From Drosophila pseudoobscura (Eukaryota; Arthropoda; Insecta; Diptera; Drosophilidae): DNA of 64,000 nucleotides. The notes under the pieces were generated by a model. The model had not been told where the DNA came from. It did not search any database and worked only from the letters and a program-made list of their open reading frames with translations. The stretch lies in contig NC_046680.1 of the NCBI RefSeq assembly GCF_009870125.1, forward strand, positions 11,532,001-11,596,000. The letters are read 5' to 3'. Position numbers and translations under genes: made by a program. Shown here piece by piece: positions 44,958 through 58,242 of this stretch (position 1 is the stretch's first letter; each line of letters begins with the position of its first letter).

Positions 44958-46442
44958 CTAAGAGCTGCGACAACGGAAGCATGCTTTGAATCCCCGCTTA
45001 ATAGCTCGTATGTTGTGTACGACCTCCTCCTGTCATAAAGAAGAATCATTAGATCCATTAAACGATAGAATACGATCACTTACCTGCATCAGATTGAAGC
45101 ACATGGCAATCACGGCCATTCCCAGCAATAGATATACGGCACAGAGGATAAAGCTGACCTCAACTTTGTCCCTATCGGCGGTTATCTATCAAGAGAAAGG
45201 TCATAGACTGTTCTTATTTGTATTCGTGATGATCTTACCACCCGGTCGCCTGGCACCAAATCACCAAATCCAATACTGCTGAGCGAGATTAAGCAAAAGT
45301 AACTGCCATCCAAGTAGTTCCAGTCCTCCCAGCGACCGAAGAGCAAGGCACCCCACAGAATGTACCTGAAAGAGAAGGAGTGCAGCGTGTTTAAGGGATC
45401 TCTGTGTGGCAGCATTTTGAGAAGTCTGCAGCTCTTACCCGACCATGACAAAAATGCAGACTGTCAGAGGGACAGTTATCTCATCCGTGCTGCCGCGTAT
45501 CTCTCGCTCAATATCCGAATCGGATCCGCTGTACGCCACATCCACGATGCTGGAGCTGCGATAAGAGCTCTTCGTGTAGTCGGTGCTGCTGCTGCTGTTG
45601 CTGTTGGTGGTAGAGCTGCTGCTGGAGTAGCTACTGCTTCCGCCGCCACTCTCCATGTGGTGCATTTGGAGCTGAAATTATATGTGTGATGATATCCCAC
45701 TTGATGAGAGACGCTCCCACTCACCGCCCGCGCAAGATGTCGCATCTTTCGTCTCTCCCGTATTATCCGGCGCTTGGCCACGCCAGGACATATGCGGCAC
45801 AGGCAGACCTTGGAGTAAATCCACTTGAAGGACTTGGCCAGCACATCGCCAATGTTTGAGAGGTAGAGCAGGAACAAAGGCATCCCGATTATCGCATACA
45901 GAATGGTCGCCAGCTTACCCCACTCGGAATGGGGTGTTATGTTACCATATCCGATCGTTGTGATGACGGTCAGTGAATAGAGAAAGGCCCCCGAGAAGCT
46001 CCATTGCTCCACATCGGGTCCCTTCAGTTGCTTCTTAACAATCGCCCGCTGGTACTCCAGAAGTACGTCATTGACACTAAAAGCGCAGAATAGTCTAGTT
46101 TAGTTTATGATTTGCTCAGTTGTTAGCTATATCTCACCGTTTCCTGTAGGCCTTGTGGTCGAAGAAACTAATGTTTTCGGCCGTCAGCTCCCAGATGCGG
46201 GTGAGGCACTCCCCGCTGACATTGCGCTCGATGAACCGATGCGGCTTCTCCGACCTGAGTCGCTCGTATTCGAAGATTTCGATGGCCTGGAATATAAAGG
46301 CGCCGCCAATCGTGTAGAAGGTGACTAGCAGTATGATGCCCACATTGCTGAACATGAAGGCCGTGAAGTGGCGGCAGTGATCCTTGAATCGTTGAAATGC
46401 TGGCTTCTCCTTCCGGCGGAATGAGCTCCGCCGTGAGGACAT
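44958..46442 (-). CDS. Two-pore-domain potassium channel (CG8713 type)
   Basis: Six coding exons in transcript order: 46442-46138, 46076-45725, 45671-45439, 45365-45239, 45185-45084 and 45029-44958, about 396 residues. K2P channels form leak K+ currents as dimers. Seen: basic N-terminus (MSSRRSSFRRKEKP), TM1 (VGIILLVTFYTIGGAFIFQA), a long extracellular cap with Asn and Cys, pore 1 with TTIGYGN (in SLTVITTIGYGNITP), TM2 (LATILYAIIGMPLFLLYL), a cytosolic loop with a Ser-rich insert (YSSSSSTTNSNSSSS), TM3 (VPLTVCIFVMVGYILWGALL), pore 2 with SSIGFGD, TM4 (FILCAVYLLLGMAVIAMCFN) and a short basic tail. All six exons join in frame. The start is the first Met of a frame that opens the conserved N-terminus. 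I recall the fly gene only by number, so no symbol is given. Confidence 0.92.
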
Positions 46443-46684
46443 GTCTGGCCTCGTGCTCGGGTCCGCTTAGCAGCTCGTTTCCGTTTCGTTTCCGATATCG
46501 CTGGGCGTTCCACTGGCGTTTGCTTGGACATGCTTCGAGCCGAGTGTCCTGCGCCTGGCCCCCATTGGCATTGGGCGTTTGGGGAGACGATGGGACCGCA
46601 GTAGAGCTGTAAATATACGATATGAGGGCTTGAGTGACGCCCCAAAGGATTTCCTGCACACCTATCGCTAAATATATCCGTGAT

Positions 46685-47005
46685 TACTCGTAGTTTAGCC
46701 CAAACACACAAAGTGGTAAATAAACAAAACGCTGGCTATATTATCAAAGTGCTTAGCCTTAGCGGCCATAAATCTTTGCGAGCAATGGACGGATTCGGAA
46801 CGTACGAATGAGTGTTCATGTGTGTGCCCGTACGAGTATGCTGTCTTGCCTGTACGAGTAGGTGTTTTATTTTTATAGTCTAGTCTGGGATTATCGTGCA
46901 ATATACGATCTGCAACGCATACTCGTAAAGATCTTGATACATTGTTTTAGTACTGTCCGGACAGAGTTTGGATACCATTTTGCACCTACTCGTAGTTTAC
47001 GAGTA
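46685..47005. repeat. Cluster of TACTCGTA/TACGAGTA octamers
   Basis: Six copies of one octamer in either orientation: 46685-46692, 46831-46838, 46853-46860, 46920-46927, 46987-46994 and 46998-47005, upstream of the potassium channel gene. Further single copies lie at 9605, 10697, 39238, 43127 and 48458 in noncoding DNA. Confidence 0.8.
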
Positions 47006-50000
47006 CATATATACATATGTACATGCTATGCTACACAGAATTTCCAGGCGATCAGAGATTCCATTCCGCATTGCGTAGTGAATTCATGCGTGTGAATATG
47101 CGTGCGGATTAATCAAGAGAAAATATTCATATAAATAGTAATAATTAAGCAGGCAACTACGGAATGAATGAAAGAAGGGTAGCTGTGCTTCAAATGAAAC
47201 GGAGATTCTTGTAATTTCTTAGGGAACGGACTTATGTATCTATTAGAATGTGAAATTTTGGTTCCATGCACTCGCTGTTTCCACTGTTTTCCTCAGTAAG
47301 TGGCGCCCCAGGCGGAGTGAGCGAGATATAAAGAAATAGTATAAGCAGCTCTAATATTTGTCATTAAATAGAAAAAGAATAGAGGAGTGAAGGAATAAAT
47401 TGTACAAGTCATATACATAGATCTCTTCACAACATACATATGTATGCTGGGTACCAGGTGTGTGTTACGGCAAGTGCTTTTGCTTGTAATGGATTGTTGT
47501 TGATGTTGTAATCGCCCTTAAAATCAGCAGGCGAACAAAAAAAATTTAGATAGCAGAATGAAAAATCGAAATGGCTCGAGACTGTAAGTACCATCAGAAA
47601 ATAAAAATAGGAATATTATCAGATTTTATTAGTAGCTTCCCTGAAGATCAACTTATACTTTTTGAAGTTTAAATACATCTCTGAGGAAGATCGTTTTGGT
47701 AAGAGATGTACAGGGTATCTTATAGTCGAAAGGATGCCTGTGGAGTGCTGCCCGATATATCTTAATGCTATGTGTGTTTGTTTGTTTTTTAATAAATGGC
47801 CAACATGAACATGAATTATTGGACTACAATCTTGGCAGCTGGCCTATGGAACAGTCACATCATCTCATCCCATCCCATGCCATCCCCACGGATCGATCTA
47901 CCGCTTGTGTGTGGTATTTCAATTTTCTCGCGTGGACGGAGGATGACACTCGTCTACATTCAAGAATTAATGGCGTAGCGATGGCGTCAAATTGGAGAGT
48001 TCCTAATGATGCGATGCGGTGCGGTGCGATTCGTTGTCTGTCGATGAGGTCCGTCGTCTGTGGTAGCGGTTGCCAAACGCCAAAACACCTTTTGTTGCTG
48101 TTGTTTAGTTTTTCATTTCGTTGTCTAAGGTTTTATTTAGTGGGTGTGAAATACGAGTTCATTTGAGATTATTTTTATAAACTTCTGCTTTGGACAGCCG
48201 CCCCCAGGCCCAGCCCCAGCCCCAAACCACAGTCATTAGTCTAATTTGTGGCCAGAGAAACACTTTTATTGCCGCCCATAGTTTTTTGCGGCAAACGATA
48301 GTTTTTGGAGCTGGCCTTGGATATTCAGGGAAATATATTGATATTGATTCTAATACGCATGATGAGTGTCCCCTCCCCCCGACAAGGGCAGGGCATAAAT
48401 TAAAACTAATTTGCAATCGATGTTTGCATTATTTACAATGAAAACATATTGTGTTCGTACTCGTAACTAAAAGAGATTCCGAATTCAAACACAGACTAAA
48501 AAACACTGGGAGCCGACTCGTAGGGTAGACGGGGGGGAGTCTACGAAAAATACACAAAACGGGACGCGAAAAGAAAAACACATTAGGGGCGGAACCGAGC
48601 TAAAAAGCAGCTCCCTGCCAAATGGAATGTCTACGAGCGAGCATATTCTTGATATTCGTAGAATGATTAAGATGATCTCAGAGGAGAAGATACAGGGGAG
48701 GTACAGCTCAATTAGGACGATCGGGTCCCGGTCACTGAAGAGTGCGGCGGAGTGCAGTCCGGTCCGGTTTGTAGTCGGCAATTAAATGGCAATCTTGACG
48801 AGTTATTCCGCGATATTTTTGGATGGCAAAGCGCAATGCGCCATCGCTGTCTGGGGTCCATCAGGCCGTAAAGTCAGTTTCTATTGCACAAAATATCTGT
48901 TCTGCATTGCGTGGATATTTTAATTATAATTGCTCTTTGAATAGCCTTTCAAGACATTTATGCTGGGGGCTGCTTACCCAAAAATCCATAGATTAGCCGC
49001 AAATAAAGATCAAAGCTGAAGACAGCGGAAACTGCTCGCTAATTAATGTATTGTAGTTCTGGGCTGGCCTGCTTTTTATCTCTACCCCATGGGTCATGGG
49101 TATATTGGACTGGTGGAAGATCAAAACAATCGATATACATATGATGCTATATCAAGAAAATGGATGCATTGTAGGCGATTACGCCCCTACTCTGATCAGC
49201 ATTTTTATTGTTACCTACATATGTATATTTATTTCTTGGAAGTGGCTCTTTCAACTTTTTCTTGGCCTTCTAGTTAAGAACTAAAATGCGTCATGGGCAT
49301 CTGGAATTTTTTGGAAAACACTTAAGGAAACCGCTTTTCTGTAGGAAACTGAAATGTAAGGACTACCGCTGAGCGGAATTTCCCTATTTTTATTTTTCCG
49401 TAGAGTTCCGAATTCTGTTAGTATTACGTTCCATCTGTCAATCATCTGTCTGTTCGGGGGCTCATTAGACAGAGGCTGAGTCACGGTGCAGATCCTTCAG
49501 ACAGCAGACTTGCACAATTAATTTTCAGCATTTAATTTGCCATGCCAAGAAGAAAATTAGAAACGAAAAAAGCTGCTTAAATATGACAGACAGGCACAGA
49601 ATGTTAAGTGTCAGCGGCTACACGAGAAGAGATTTTCAAATTTAATTATACCGGACGAAAAGAGCAAAATGACACACTAATATCGCAATACTTACAAGAA
49701 AAACAAGAAAACACGTACAAAAACAAAAATAAGAAACCACAACGACGACATCCACGTCCACGCATATTGATGGCCAGAATACTCTGGCCAAGCCACCAAC
49801 AGACCTGACAGTACACGGACGGACAGTGACGGACGGAGCCAAAAACTGATTTTCGTGCATTGACCGCATACTTTGTGTGGGGTGGGGGGAAATGCGTGTA
49901 TTGAATGCGTATCGGTTTGCGTGCGCCACCCCCTGCACCACTACACCCTGCACCACTACACCCTGTCGTGATCCTCGCCGTAGCCTCCTGGTAGGACCTC

Positions 50001-50868
50001 CACCCCCATGCATTCCTATTCCCGCTGCTATTTATCCAAATTACAAACCTGTTTATTATGACAGTTGCCAGAGTCGTTTTGTTCTGGCCCCAACTGCCTG
50101 CCGCTGCGCTGGGCTGCGTTCTTCCTTGCCAGATGCTCACCTCGTGCACCCGTGGCCGTGACGTCATGAATGAGAAAGCACCGCTATCTCAATGCTGCTC
50201 TGCTCTGTTTCTGTTTCGGTTTCGCTGATCTGATGTATTTTCGAATTGTACATGTAGAACAGAACCGAACAGAACGATGTGAGTATTTATGTTTGTACGG
50301 TACGCGCCTCTGCTCTGTATATTATTTTATCAGTGTTATTTAACGCACCGAATGCCTTCGAATTTGGATTGGGAATTCTATTCTATTGGAAATTATTTAA
50401 TGCTGTTGCTGCACAACAAACCGCACATCAACATTAACATCAGCGTCTTGTATTTGTTTCGTTACTTGGTGTATTTTTAACCGCACATTACTTCATTTCT
50501 TTTCACTTCAATTCACTTTCGTGTGCGCGCTGCCGTTGCCGCTGCCAAACCAATTCGACCCGATCCCGGAGCAAGTGCCTCATTCGCAAGCCGCGTGCGC
50601 TCTCCTCGACGCTCCGTGGCCCACTGTGGCCCACTGGCTGTATTTATAGACAACATACACAAAGCGCTAATCTTGACGCATTACCTGTGACGTCGCGTCG
50701 CCCTGCCTGCCTCCATTGTTGGCCGTGGCGATCGTCTATGTGGAGGAGGGTGGAGAGGAGGCTGACGAGACGGAGAGAGCAGAGCGCATTCTACAATACT
50801 TTTTCGCTAGACTCGCACCGACGTACGCATACCCTAACATACATATATTTAAATTTTCACTTTCAGTT
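47006..50868. other. Intergenic region between the potassium channel and the sugar transporters
   Basis: About 3.9 kb without a supportable gene. It includes a repeat of CACTACACCCTG-type units near 49925-49970 and a GT/GC-rich stretch. It is the largest gene-free interval in the window before 58 kb and may hold regulatory DNA of the potassium channel. Confidence 0.4.
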
Positions 50869-52531
50869 TCACTTGATCTTCGACTTGAGGCCTCTCTGCA
50901 GCAATGGCGCCACATCCTTGGGATTGCGGTTCCTGGTCTCCGGCAAGTAGCGGCAGGTCAGGAGAAATCCATAGAGGCATATCAGAGAGCAGGGTATAAA
51001 GGCAAACGGTCCAATGCCCGACTGCAGGAGGGGGAACACCATGCCAAGCAGAAAGTTGGATAGCCAATTGGTCAGGCTGCCCAAGGCCATTGCAGCGGGA
51101 CGTGGCGACACCTCGAAGATCTCTATCAATAGGCCAAAGAGTGATGCACATAGCACATGCTCATTTCGGATACTCACCAGAGCCAATGAAGAAGGGCATG
51201 GGTCCCAGACCCAGGTTAAAGGCAACAATGTACAGCGACAGAAAGAGGATGCAGCCGTAGGAAACCTTTTGGTACGAGCTCTAAGGTGAAAGGATACGTA
51301 AGCGTATGCCAAAGGTATACGTCTATTCAAGGTGTTGCTACCATAAGCTCGAGCCCGACGCTGAGCAAAGACAGAAAAATGGATGATAATAGGCAGGAGA
51401 GCATCATCATGATTCGCCTGTTAAAGCTGGCCATCATCCAGGGTCCGAAGAGGGCAACGAAAAAGTTCAGCACTCCCTCGGCGAAATTCAGCCACAAGGC
51501 CACTTCCAAGGTGAATCCAGCATCTGTGAAAATGGACACGGAATAGAACCAGATCTGGGGGCGGGAGAAAGATTATGCTGGAATGGCCCTGTCTGGGCAA
51601 TGCCATATCCCACCGCCTACCGCATTTATGCCGCTCATTTGCTGAACCAAATGGAAGGAGCACACAATGATCAGGGGCATCGTCAGCTTGCTGTTGCGGA
51701 TCACGTCCGCCATGCTACTCTTCTCCACCGCGACGGCCAAGGCAGCCTCAATCTCCGCCAGCTCCGTGTCCACGCGCTGCTCGCTCTTCCGCAGTCGCAC
51801 AAGAATCGCTCGGGTCTTACCCCTGTTGCCCTTGGACATCAAGTATCTGGGGCTCTCGGGGAACCAGAGGAGCGGCGCAAGGCCAATGATCACCAGTATC
51901 ACATAGCCACCCAGGGCACAATGCCAGTGCTTGCTAGTGCCCAAAAGGAAATCGAAGGAAAAGAACTGACCCACCACAACCCCGCCTGTGATCCCGATAC
52001 AGGTGAAGACGCCCACGCTGCCGCTCAGTTCCGCCGGCGCCAGCTCCACCAGATACATGGGCTGAGTGCTGTAGACCAGGCCAGCTCCTATGCCGCCTGT
52101 CAGTCGCCCAAGGAGCAGCATTTCCACCGAGCTAGCCATGCGGCAGAACAACTGCAGAATCGCGGCAACGGTGAGCAGGGCTCCACTGACAAGTAGGCTG
52201 CCCTTGCGTCCCAGCTTCGTGTTGCAGCCGGGCGCAACCAGAGAACCCACAATGCCACCGACTTGGAACATGGACGCTACACAGGCCATCAGAGTTGTCA
52301 GCTGAGAGTCGCCCAAGACGGTCGAGTATCTGGACTGGGCCGACTCGAAGATCCAAAGTCTGATGAACTAATAAGGGATTAGTATTGAGCTATGGCTCCT
52401 CTTCACCCACCCACCTGGGCTGGTGCGTTGATCACGCCAAACGAGTATCCGATGGGAATGACGGCCCCCAAGGTGATGCACACGCAGATCAGCAGCAGGA
52501 ACGCTGTCCAGCCCTGCTTCTTCTCGTCCAT
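50869..52531 (-). CDS. SLC2-type sugar transporter, leftmost of three sut copies
   Basis: Five coding exons in transcript order: 52531-52415, 52367-51621, 51554-51342, 51280-51178 and 51122-50869, about 477 residues. A facilitative hexose transporter of the major facilitator superfamily with 12 membrane helices. Seen: TM1 region (FLLLICVCITLGAVIPIGYS), the NAPAQ loop, KLGRKGSL between TM2 and TM3, GRLTGGIGAGLVYS, the PESPRYL motif after TM6, QQMSGINA in TM7, GLGPMPFFIGS in TM10 and the PETRNRNPKDVAPL motif after TM12. The protein starts directly at MDEKKQGW with no signal peptide, as usual. It belongs to the fly sut1/sut2/sut3 cluster; which number it carries I cannot tell. Compared with the rightmost copy it lacks the intron between TM2 and TM3 (at GR|K). 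Confidence 0.88.
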
Positions 52532-52704
52532 TGTGGGTGTATTTTAGCTTTTGCTGGATTCCTAGATGCCGGACAGATAAAACGCAGCCTCCTTTGATCA
52601 CGAAATCGATTGTTGGTCGCATTTTGGATTTTTATTAAGTGACTATACTGATTATAATGATTACTGATTATATATATGTAGATTACTGAAGACCATCCAT
52701 AGTT

Positions 52705-54489
52705 CTAGTCCAGTTTCGAGAGTAGTCCGTGGCTCATCAGCGGCTTGACATCTTTGGGCTCGCGTCCTCGCGTTTCCGGCAGATAGCGCCATGTGAGCAG
52801 CAGGCAGTAGATGCACACGCACATGCAGGGCATGAACGCGAAGGAGCTCCAGACGCTCTGGAGCAGGGGAAAGCACATGCCCACCAGGAAATTGCCAATC
52901 CAGGAGAAGAGGCTGCCCATCGACATGGCCACTGGACGGGGCGAGTCCTCGAGCAGCTCTGCGGAAGAAACAAATCTTGTATGAGCTGGTAATGCCAAAA
53001 CGAGAGCTAAACAGATACGAACCAGAGCCAATAAAGTAGGCTATGGGACCTAAACCAATCTGGAAGCCCAGGATGAAGATGAGGATGAAGGCAGCACAGA
53101 AATAGGTCAGCACCGTGCTCCCCGAGCTTTCCAGGAAGTACAGACCAATGGACATGGCCAGAAGCGAAAGGGCGCAAACGGCGCAGGACAACATCATCAG
53201 AGGACGACGCGGGAACTTGTGGACCAGAAGCGGGCCCAGCAAGGAAGTGCACAGATTGAATCCGCCAATGCCCAGATTCAGCCAGGTGGCTGCCTCCGGC
53301 GAGAAGCCCGCCTGAGTCAGAATGGACAGGGAGTAGAAGAAGATCTGAAAGGATTCGAATCGGCATCAATTTCATCACAGATTAAAGCGGAAGCTGCAGG
53401 ACCTACAGCATTGATGCCACTGAGCTGTTGGGTGGCTTGGAAGGAGCAGACCAAAAGCAAGGGCAGAAACAGCTCTCTATCACCCAGAACCTGACATAGG
53501 GAGCTATCCTTGCTGCTGGCCTGAGCCTGGGCCTCCAACGTGGCCTTCATCTCGAGTAGTTCCCGCTGCACTTCCTCCTCGGCCCCCTGGCCGCGTATAC
53601 GCCGCAGCGCTAGCTCACTGCCGGCTGAGTCGCCCTTGTGCAGGTAGAGCCAGCGAGGACTCTCCGGAAACCACCACATGGGCAGCAGCGAGACGAGCAC
53701 CAGCAGTGTGTAGAAGCTCAGGGCGTAGGGCCACAGGTTCTCGTTGCCAAGCAACTGGGAGAGGGTCACCACTTGTGCGAGCAAAATGCCACCCGTCACC
53801 CCAATGCAGGTGAAGACGCCCACACTGCCGCTCAGTTCTGACGGAGCCAGCTCCAGCAGATACATGGGCTGGGCGGTGAAGATCAAGGCAGAGGCGATCC
53901 CGCCCAAGAAGCGTCCAACCATCAGCATCTCCAATGACTTGGCAGCCCGACACCAGGTAAAAAGCATGCCGCAAACTACGAGAATCGCGCCGCTTATCAT
54001 GAGACAGCCCTTCCTGAAAGAGGCAGCAAGATAAATCACAGAGTTAGCTTGAGTGAGGACTCCACCATTTTGTCCCACTCACCGGCCGTATTTGTCGCTG
54101 CACAAGGCGCTGAAACAGGACCCGCAAATGCCCCCAATCAGATAGATGGAGACGATGCTGGTCCACAGTATATCTAGCTGGCTGGAGCTTACGATGGTGT
54201 CGTACTCGCTGGCCAGGATATCCTCACACCAGCGCTTGATGAGCTCGGCCGGTGCATTGAGAACGCCGATGAAGTATCCCACAGGAATGGTGGTGCCCAC
54301 CGTAACGCTTAGACAGATGAACAGCAGAAACGTGTTCCAGCCGCGGCCTTTAGCCGGCGTGACGTGCTGCAAAGATAGCAAAGTAATTCAAATGTTTATC
54401 GAGAGCCAAACAAAAGACTTAAGCGAAAAACTCGTTCCCGAAAGGAGAGAGGGTCTGTCAAATCAGCAAGTCACCATAACAAAGGCCAT
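52705..54489 (-). CDS. sut2: SLC2-type sugar transporter, middle copy (probably sut2)
   Basis: Main coding exons in transcript order: 54366-54083, 54013-53407, 53344-53023 and 52958-52705. The 54366 exon opens after a TTTGCAG acceptor with no Met of its own, so a short upstream coding exon is needed; ATG GCC TTT GTT ATG at 54489-54475, followed by GTGACT, is a possible in-phase candidate but is weak. The product would be about 493 residues. Features: WNTFLLFICLSVTVGTTIPV (TM1), SALCSDKYGRKG, GRFLGGIASALIFTAQPMYL, PESPRWLYLH, QQLSGINA, GLGPIAYFIGS and PETRGREPKDVKPL. The last donor is GTTCGT, a poor match to consensus. Two introns present in the neighbours are missing. The symbol rests on its middle position in the cluster. 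Confidence 0.8.
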
Positions 54490-55284
54490 GATGAGCGATG
54501 AGCCACGAACAACCAAATCCGCGATGCTGCTACGTGAAGAGCCAAAACTAAAGTGTCACGGATCTGGTTGGGGAGCTCTCACTCTCCACCAGACAGACAC
54601 CTGCCTGAGTCAGCCTGTGTCAATTGCATACGGAGAATGTTTGGAAACACTGCTCCTACGCTTACAGCCCCTACAGAGCCCGCCATAGATAAATTTGTCG
54701 TGTATTGTTCTACTTGTTTCCTTATCACTGACATGGGCGCTTCCATTTGCACTAAACATACATATCCGATCGCTTTAACACACTACTATAGAGTGCACAA
54801 TACTCCCGTGTCGCATATAAATGTGATTTTATTTTCAGTTCCTAAATCACTGCATCCATCTGATCCAATCAAACGCTCATTAACATGCATACATTGAGCA
54901 GAGAGCACAAGTGAGCCAGCACGAGGAAAGGGCATCCACAGTTGGATCTGCGGATCCCGCTTTTGTGGCGCATTCTTTACAACAATAAATCTAATTAACA
55001 AAGTATTAGTTGGAGTGCCGTCCGCAGGGCGCTTAATTGAACTTGTGCGACGATAAGGGACGGGCCGTATGGACTTAAAGTTAGTTCCTCATTCATATTT
55101 TTTATTTTTTTTTACAGAAAACTTATGACGTATAAAAGATAAAAAATTGGTTCGGCTTCTTGGCTTATTGTCGATGAAGGCACAAGGTACAAGACCCGGC
55201 CTCATCTTTGCAATTGTACATTTAAGAGACACCCTATCATTAGCTAATTATATCTAAGTGTAAGACGTGCGTTTGCGGCAGGTA
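54490..55284. other. Spacer between the middle and right transporter genes
   Basis: No supportable gene. It probably contains the 5' end of the middle copy and the 3'UTR of the right copy. Confidence 0.4.
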
Positions 55285-58242
55285 TCACTTGACCTTGGAC
55301 CGGAAACCCTTCGATACGAGAGGTGCCACCTCTGAGGGATCCCGCCCTCGTGTTTCCGGCAGATAGAATTTCGTTAGCAAACAGAGCAGCACACAGGTAA
55401 TGGAGAACGGCAGGAAGACAAAGGCGCCCCAGGCATTCTGCACGCTAGGGAAGGATATGCCAATTATGAAATTGCACGTCCATGACGCCAGGCTGCCCAT
55501 TGACATGGCCACGGAGCGAGGGGCCACCTCGAACAGTTCTGCAAATTGAAAAGGCATAATTCGTATCAGTTAGCAGTCCAGTAATTGAGCCAGCGACGAT
55601 CGGCGATCAACGACAACGACAGAGTGTCTGGAGTTGCCTATTGTCATAAACAACTGGTCCAATGAACCTCGTTCAATTCAATTATAGACTGAATGCTTTG
55701 AAATTGGAGCAACTGGCGGCATCACGAGACTCGACTTTTACTTCGACGCTTGTGGCAGCTGGCGTCGTCACGCGACTGGCGGGCCGGCCTCAAATTACCT
55801 GATCCAATGAAGTACGGAATGGGGCCCAGGCCGAACTGGTAGAAGAAAATGTAGCCCATGATGCAGAAAATGCAGGCGGAGGCAAACCAGCTGACAAAGT
55901 CCTAAAATTCATAACAAACGAGAATCAAAAAATGCAATCAGATGGAACAAGCAAGAAGGAAAAACTTACGATATAGTACAAGACGAAGGCAATTGTAAAG
56001 AGGAAGACGGAGCACAAGGCACAGGAGAACATCATAAGGGTGCGTCTGTTGCAGGTGGCCATCAGCCAAGGGCCCATCAGCGAGACGGCCAGATTCAGGC
56101 ATCCAGCACCCAAATTGGCCCACTGGGCATTCGCTGTAGAGAGGCCAGCCTTCTCAAAGATGGAAACCGAGTAGTAGAAGATCTGCAAAATGTTCAGTAT
56201 AATGAAAATCCGATATAAATATGTTTTAAACGAATATCACTACTCACTGCATTGATGCCCGACAACTGCTGGCCGCCGTGGAAGCAGCAGACAATGACAA
56301 GCGGTAGCAGATAGCGGGAATCGCGGAGCACATCGCAGAATCTGCTTGTCTGCTTCTTGGCATTGGTCTCGGCTTCCATCTCGGCCAGCTCCTGTGCGAT
56401 GAGTTCTTCCGCATCCTCGCCACGCAGTCGCTGCAGCTCTCGCCTGGCCGCCGCACGATTGCCCTTGACTATGTACAGGAACTTGGGGCTCTCGGGGAAG
56501 AGATACGAGGGCAGGTAGCCCACAATGATCAGGCCCATGTATGCGGCCAACGCATAGTGCCAGAGATCTGAGGTGCCAAAAACATCGGCCAAACTGCATA
56601 CTTGTCCCACGACCACGCCTCCCGTCACACCCACACCACAGAAGACGCCCAGCGTTCCACGCAGTGCTAGCGGAGCCACCTCGGACAGATACATGGGCAA
56701 GGTCGCGGTTACGAGGCCCGATGCTAGCCCGACAATGAAGCGTCCAATCAACAGCATTTCGACGGAGTTGGCCGCGCGGCAGAAAAAGAAGAGCACCGCT
56801 CCGACCGTAAACAGCCCCCCGCAAATGAGATAGCATGCTTTTCTGCAAAGAGAGAGATTAAAATTAATCTATTAATCGTTTCCGTTTTGATTTGCGCTGA
56901 ATAAATGCCCTACTGAATATTCTAAGGTCGTATTGGCATTTGTTTTGCACATTAGGGGACATAAAAAACTCTATATAAGCGGCTTATCTGACTGATTAAC
57001 GGCCACACATACCTGCCGAATTTATTGGCCGCCCCAGCCCCGCCCAGCGAGCCGATGGCGCCACCGACCAGGAAAACAGAAACAATGCTCGACCACAGCA
57101 AATCCAGTCCGGTTTCGCTCAGGTTGCTGCCATAGTTGTCATGCAGCGTTTGATTACACCAAATTTTCATGAACTGTAAAGATAGGGGAGTTAATATTGC
57201 TGCCACTGGATAGATACTTAGGCTGGGTCGGAACTCACCTTGGAGGGAGCATTGATAACGCCTATGCAGTAGCCCGTCGACACTGCTCCGCCTAAGGTGG
57301 TGGCCATGGCCATCAGTAACATTAGCTTGCCCCATTTCGGTTTCTGCAATGATTTGAATTAGTATTAGAGCTATTATTTCTGAAAAAATATTTAAGTGCG
57401 CATAGATGTTGGACTCTGATAGCGTTTTGCTTGTGTGCGGTGCGTCATTGTTGTTGGGGTCATAACGTACTGATTTATTCCCGGAATGGAATGCTTTAAT
57501 CTGAATAATTGTCGCTAATTATGGCTAACACTGACCCAGGGTCAAAAACTTTCTCTTTCTTTTCAAGAGCAATGGGATTAGATTTATTCGAAATTTACTT
57601 TTAATCAAACTGCTATAATTGAATTAGAATGGCGGTGTCTATTTATAAGCCGATAAGGAATGCCTGGAAATTCAGCTGATAAAACGAACTAAAAGATCGC
57701 AACATTGCCCCAAATATGCGGCTGTACGAAAGTACAGTGTACACGTTTGTATGTATAGGTGTTTATATACATAGTCAATGTCACTACTGGTTTTACTGCA
57801 CATAAGACCACTGAATAAATATATATTGTATATAAAAGCGTTCTGTGTGTTAATCTATTTTAAGTATTTCCAAACATATATGTACATACACATGTAAATA
57901 AAGTACAGAGGGTAAGAGACGCGTGTAGTATATATTATGTTCTTTATTCCGAGATAAAATAACAGCATCCAACAAACACAATACATGTATGTAATGTACA
58001 TATGTAACTGCATAGTCAACAAAGGAAAAGATGCAAGAGTGCACAAGCAGGAAATAGAATAGTTTACAGTTAGAGAGGTACACAAAAGAGATCTTGCAGA
58101 GAGGAGAGGAGAGTGTTGTGCTCAGTTAAAGAACCGTTTGCTCTCTCACCTGATTTATATTCGTCTGCGGCGACAGCAGCTCCACTCGTGTGGGCTGCGA
58201 GTATAACTGTTGTGATTCGGCAGGGTAATTTTGATTTGCCAT
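55285..58242 (-). CDS. SLC2-type sugar transporter, rightmost copy
   Basis: Seven coding exons in transcript order: 58242-58150, 57343-57239, 57173-57013, 56842-56248, 56182-55970, 55901-55799 and 55538-55285, about 507 residues. This copy has a longer cytosolic N-terminus encoded by its own exon (MANQNYPAESQQLYSQPTRV). Seen: KLMLLMAMATTLGGAVSTGY (TM1), NKFGRKACYL, GRFIVGLASGLVTATLPMYL, PESPKFLYIV, QQLSGINA, FYQFGLGPIPYFIGS and PETRGRDPSEVAPL. It retains every intron seen in either neighbour, so it likely reflects the ancestral gene structure. The last three exons are 213, 103 and 254 bases, the same lengths as in the leftmost copy. It is one of sut1-sut3; I cannot say which end copy is sut1. 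Substrate is a hexose by family. Confidence 0.9.
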
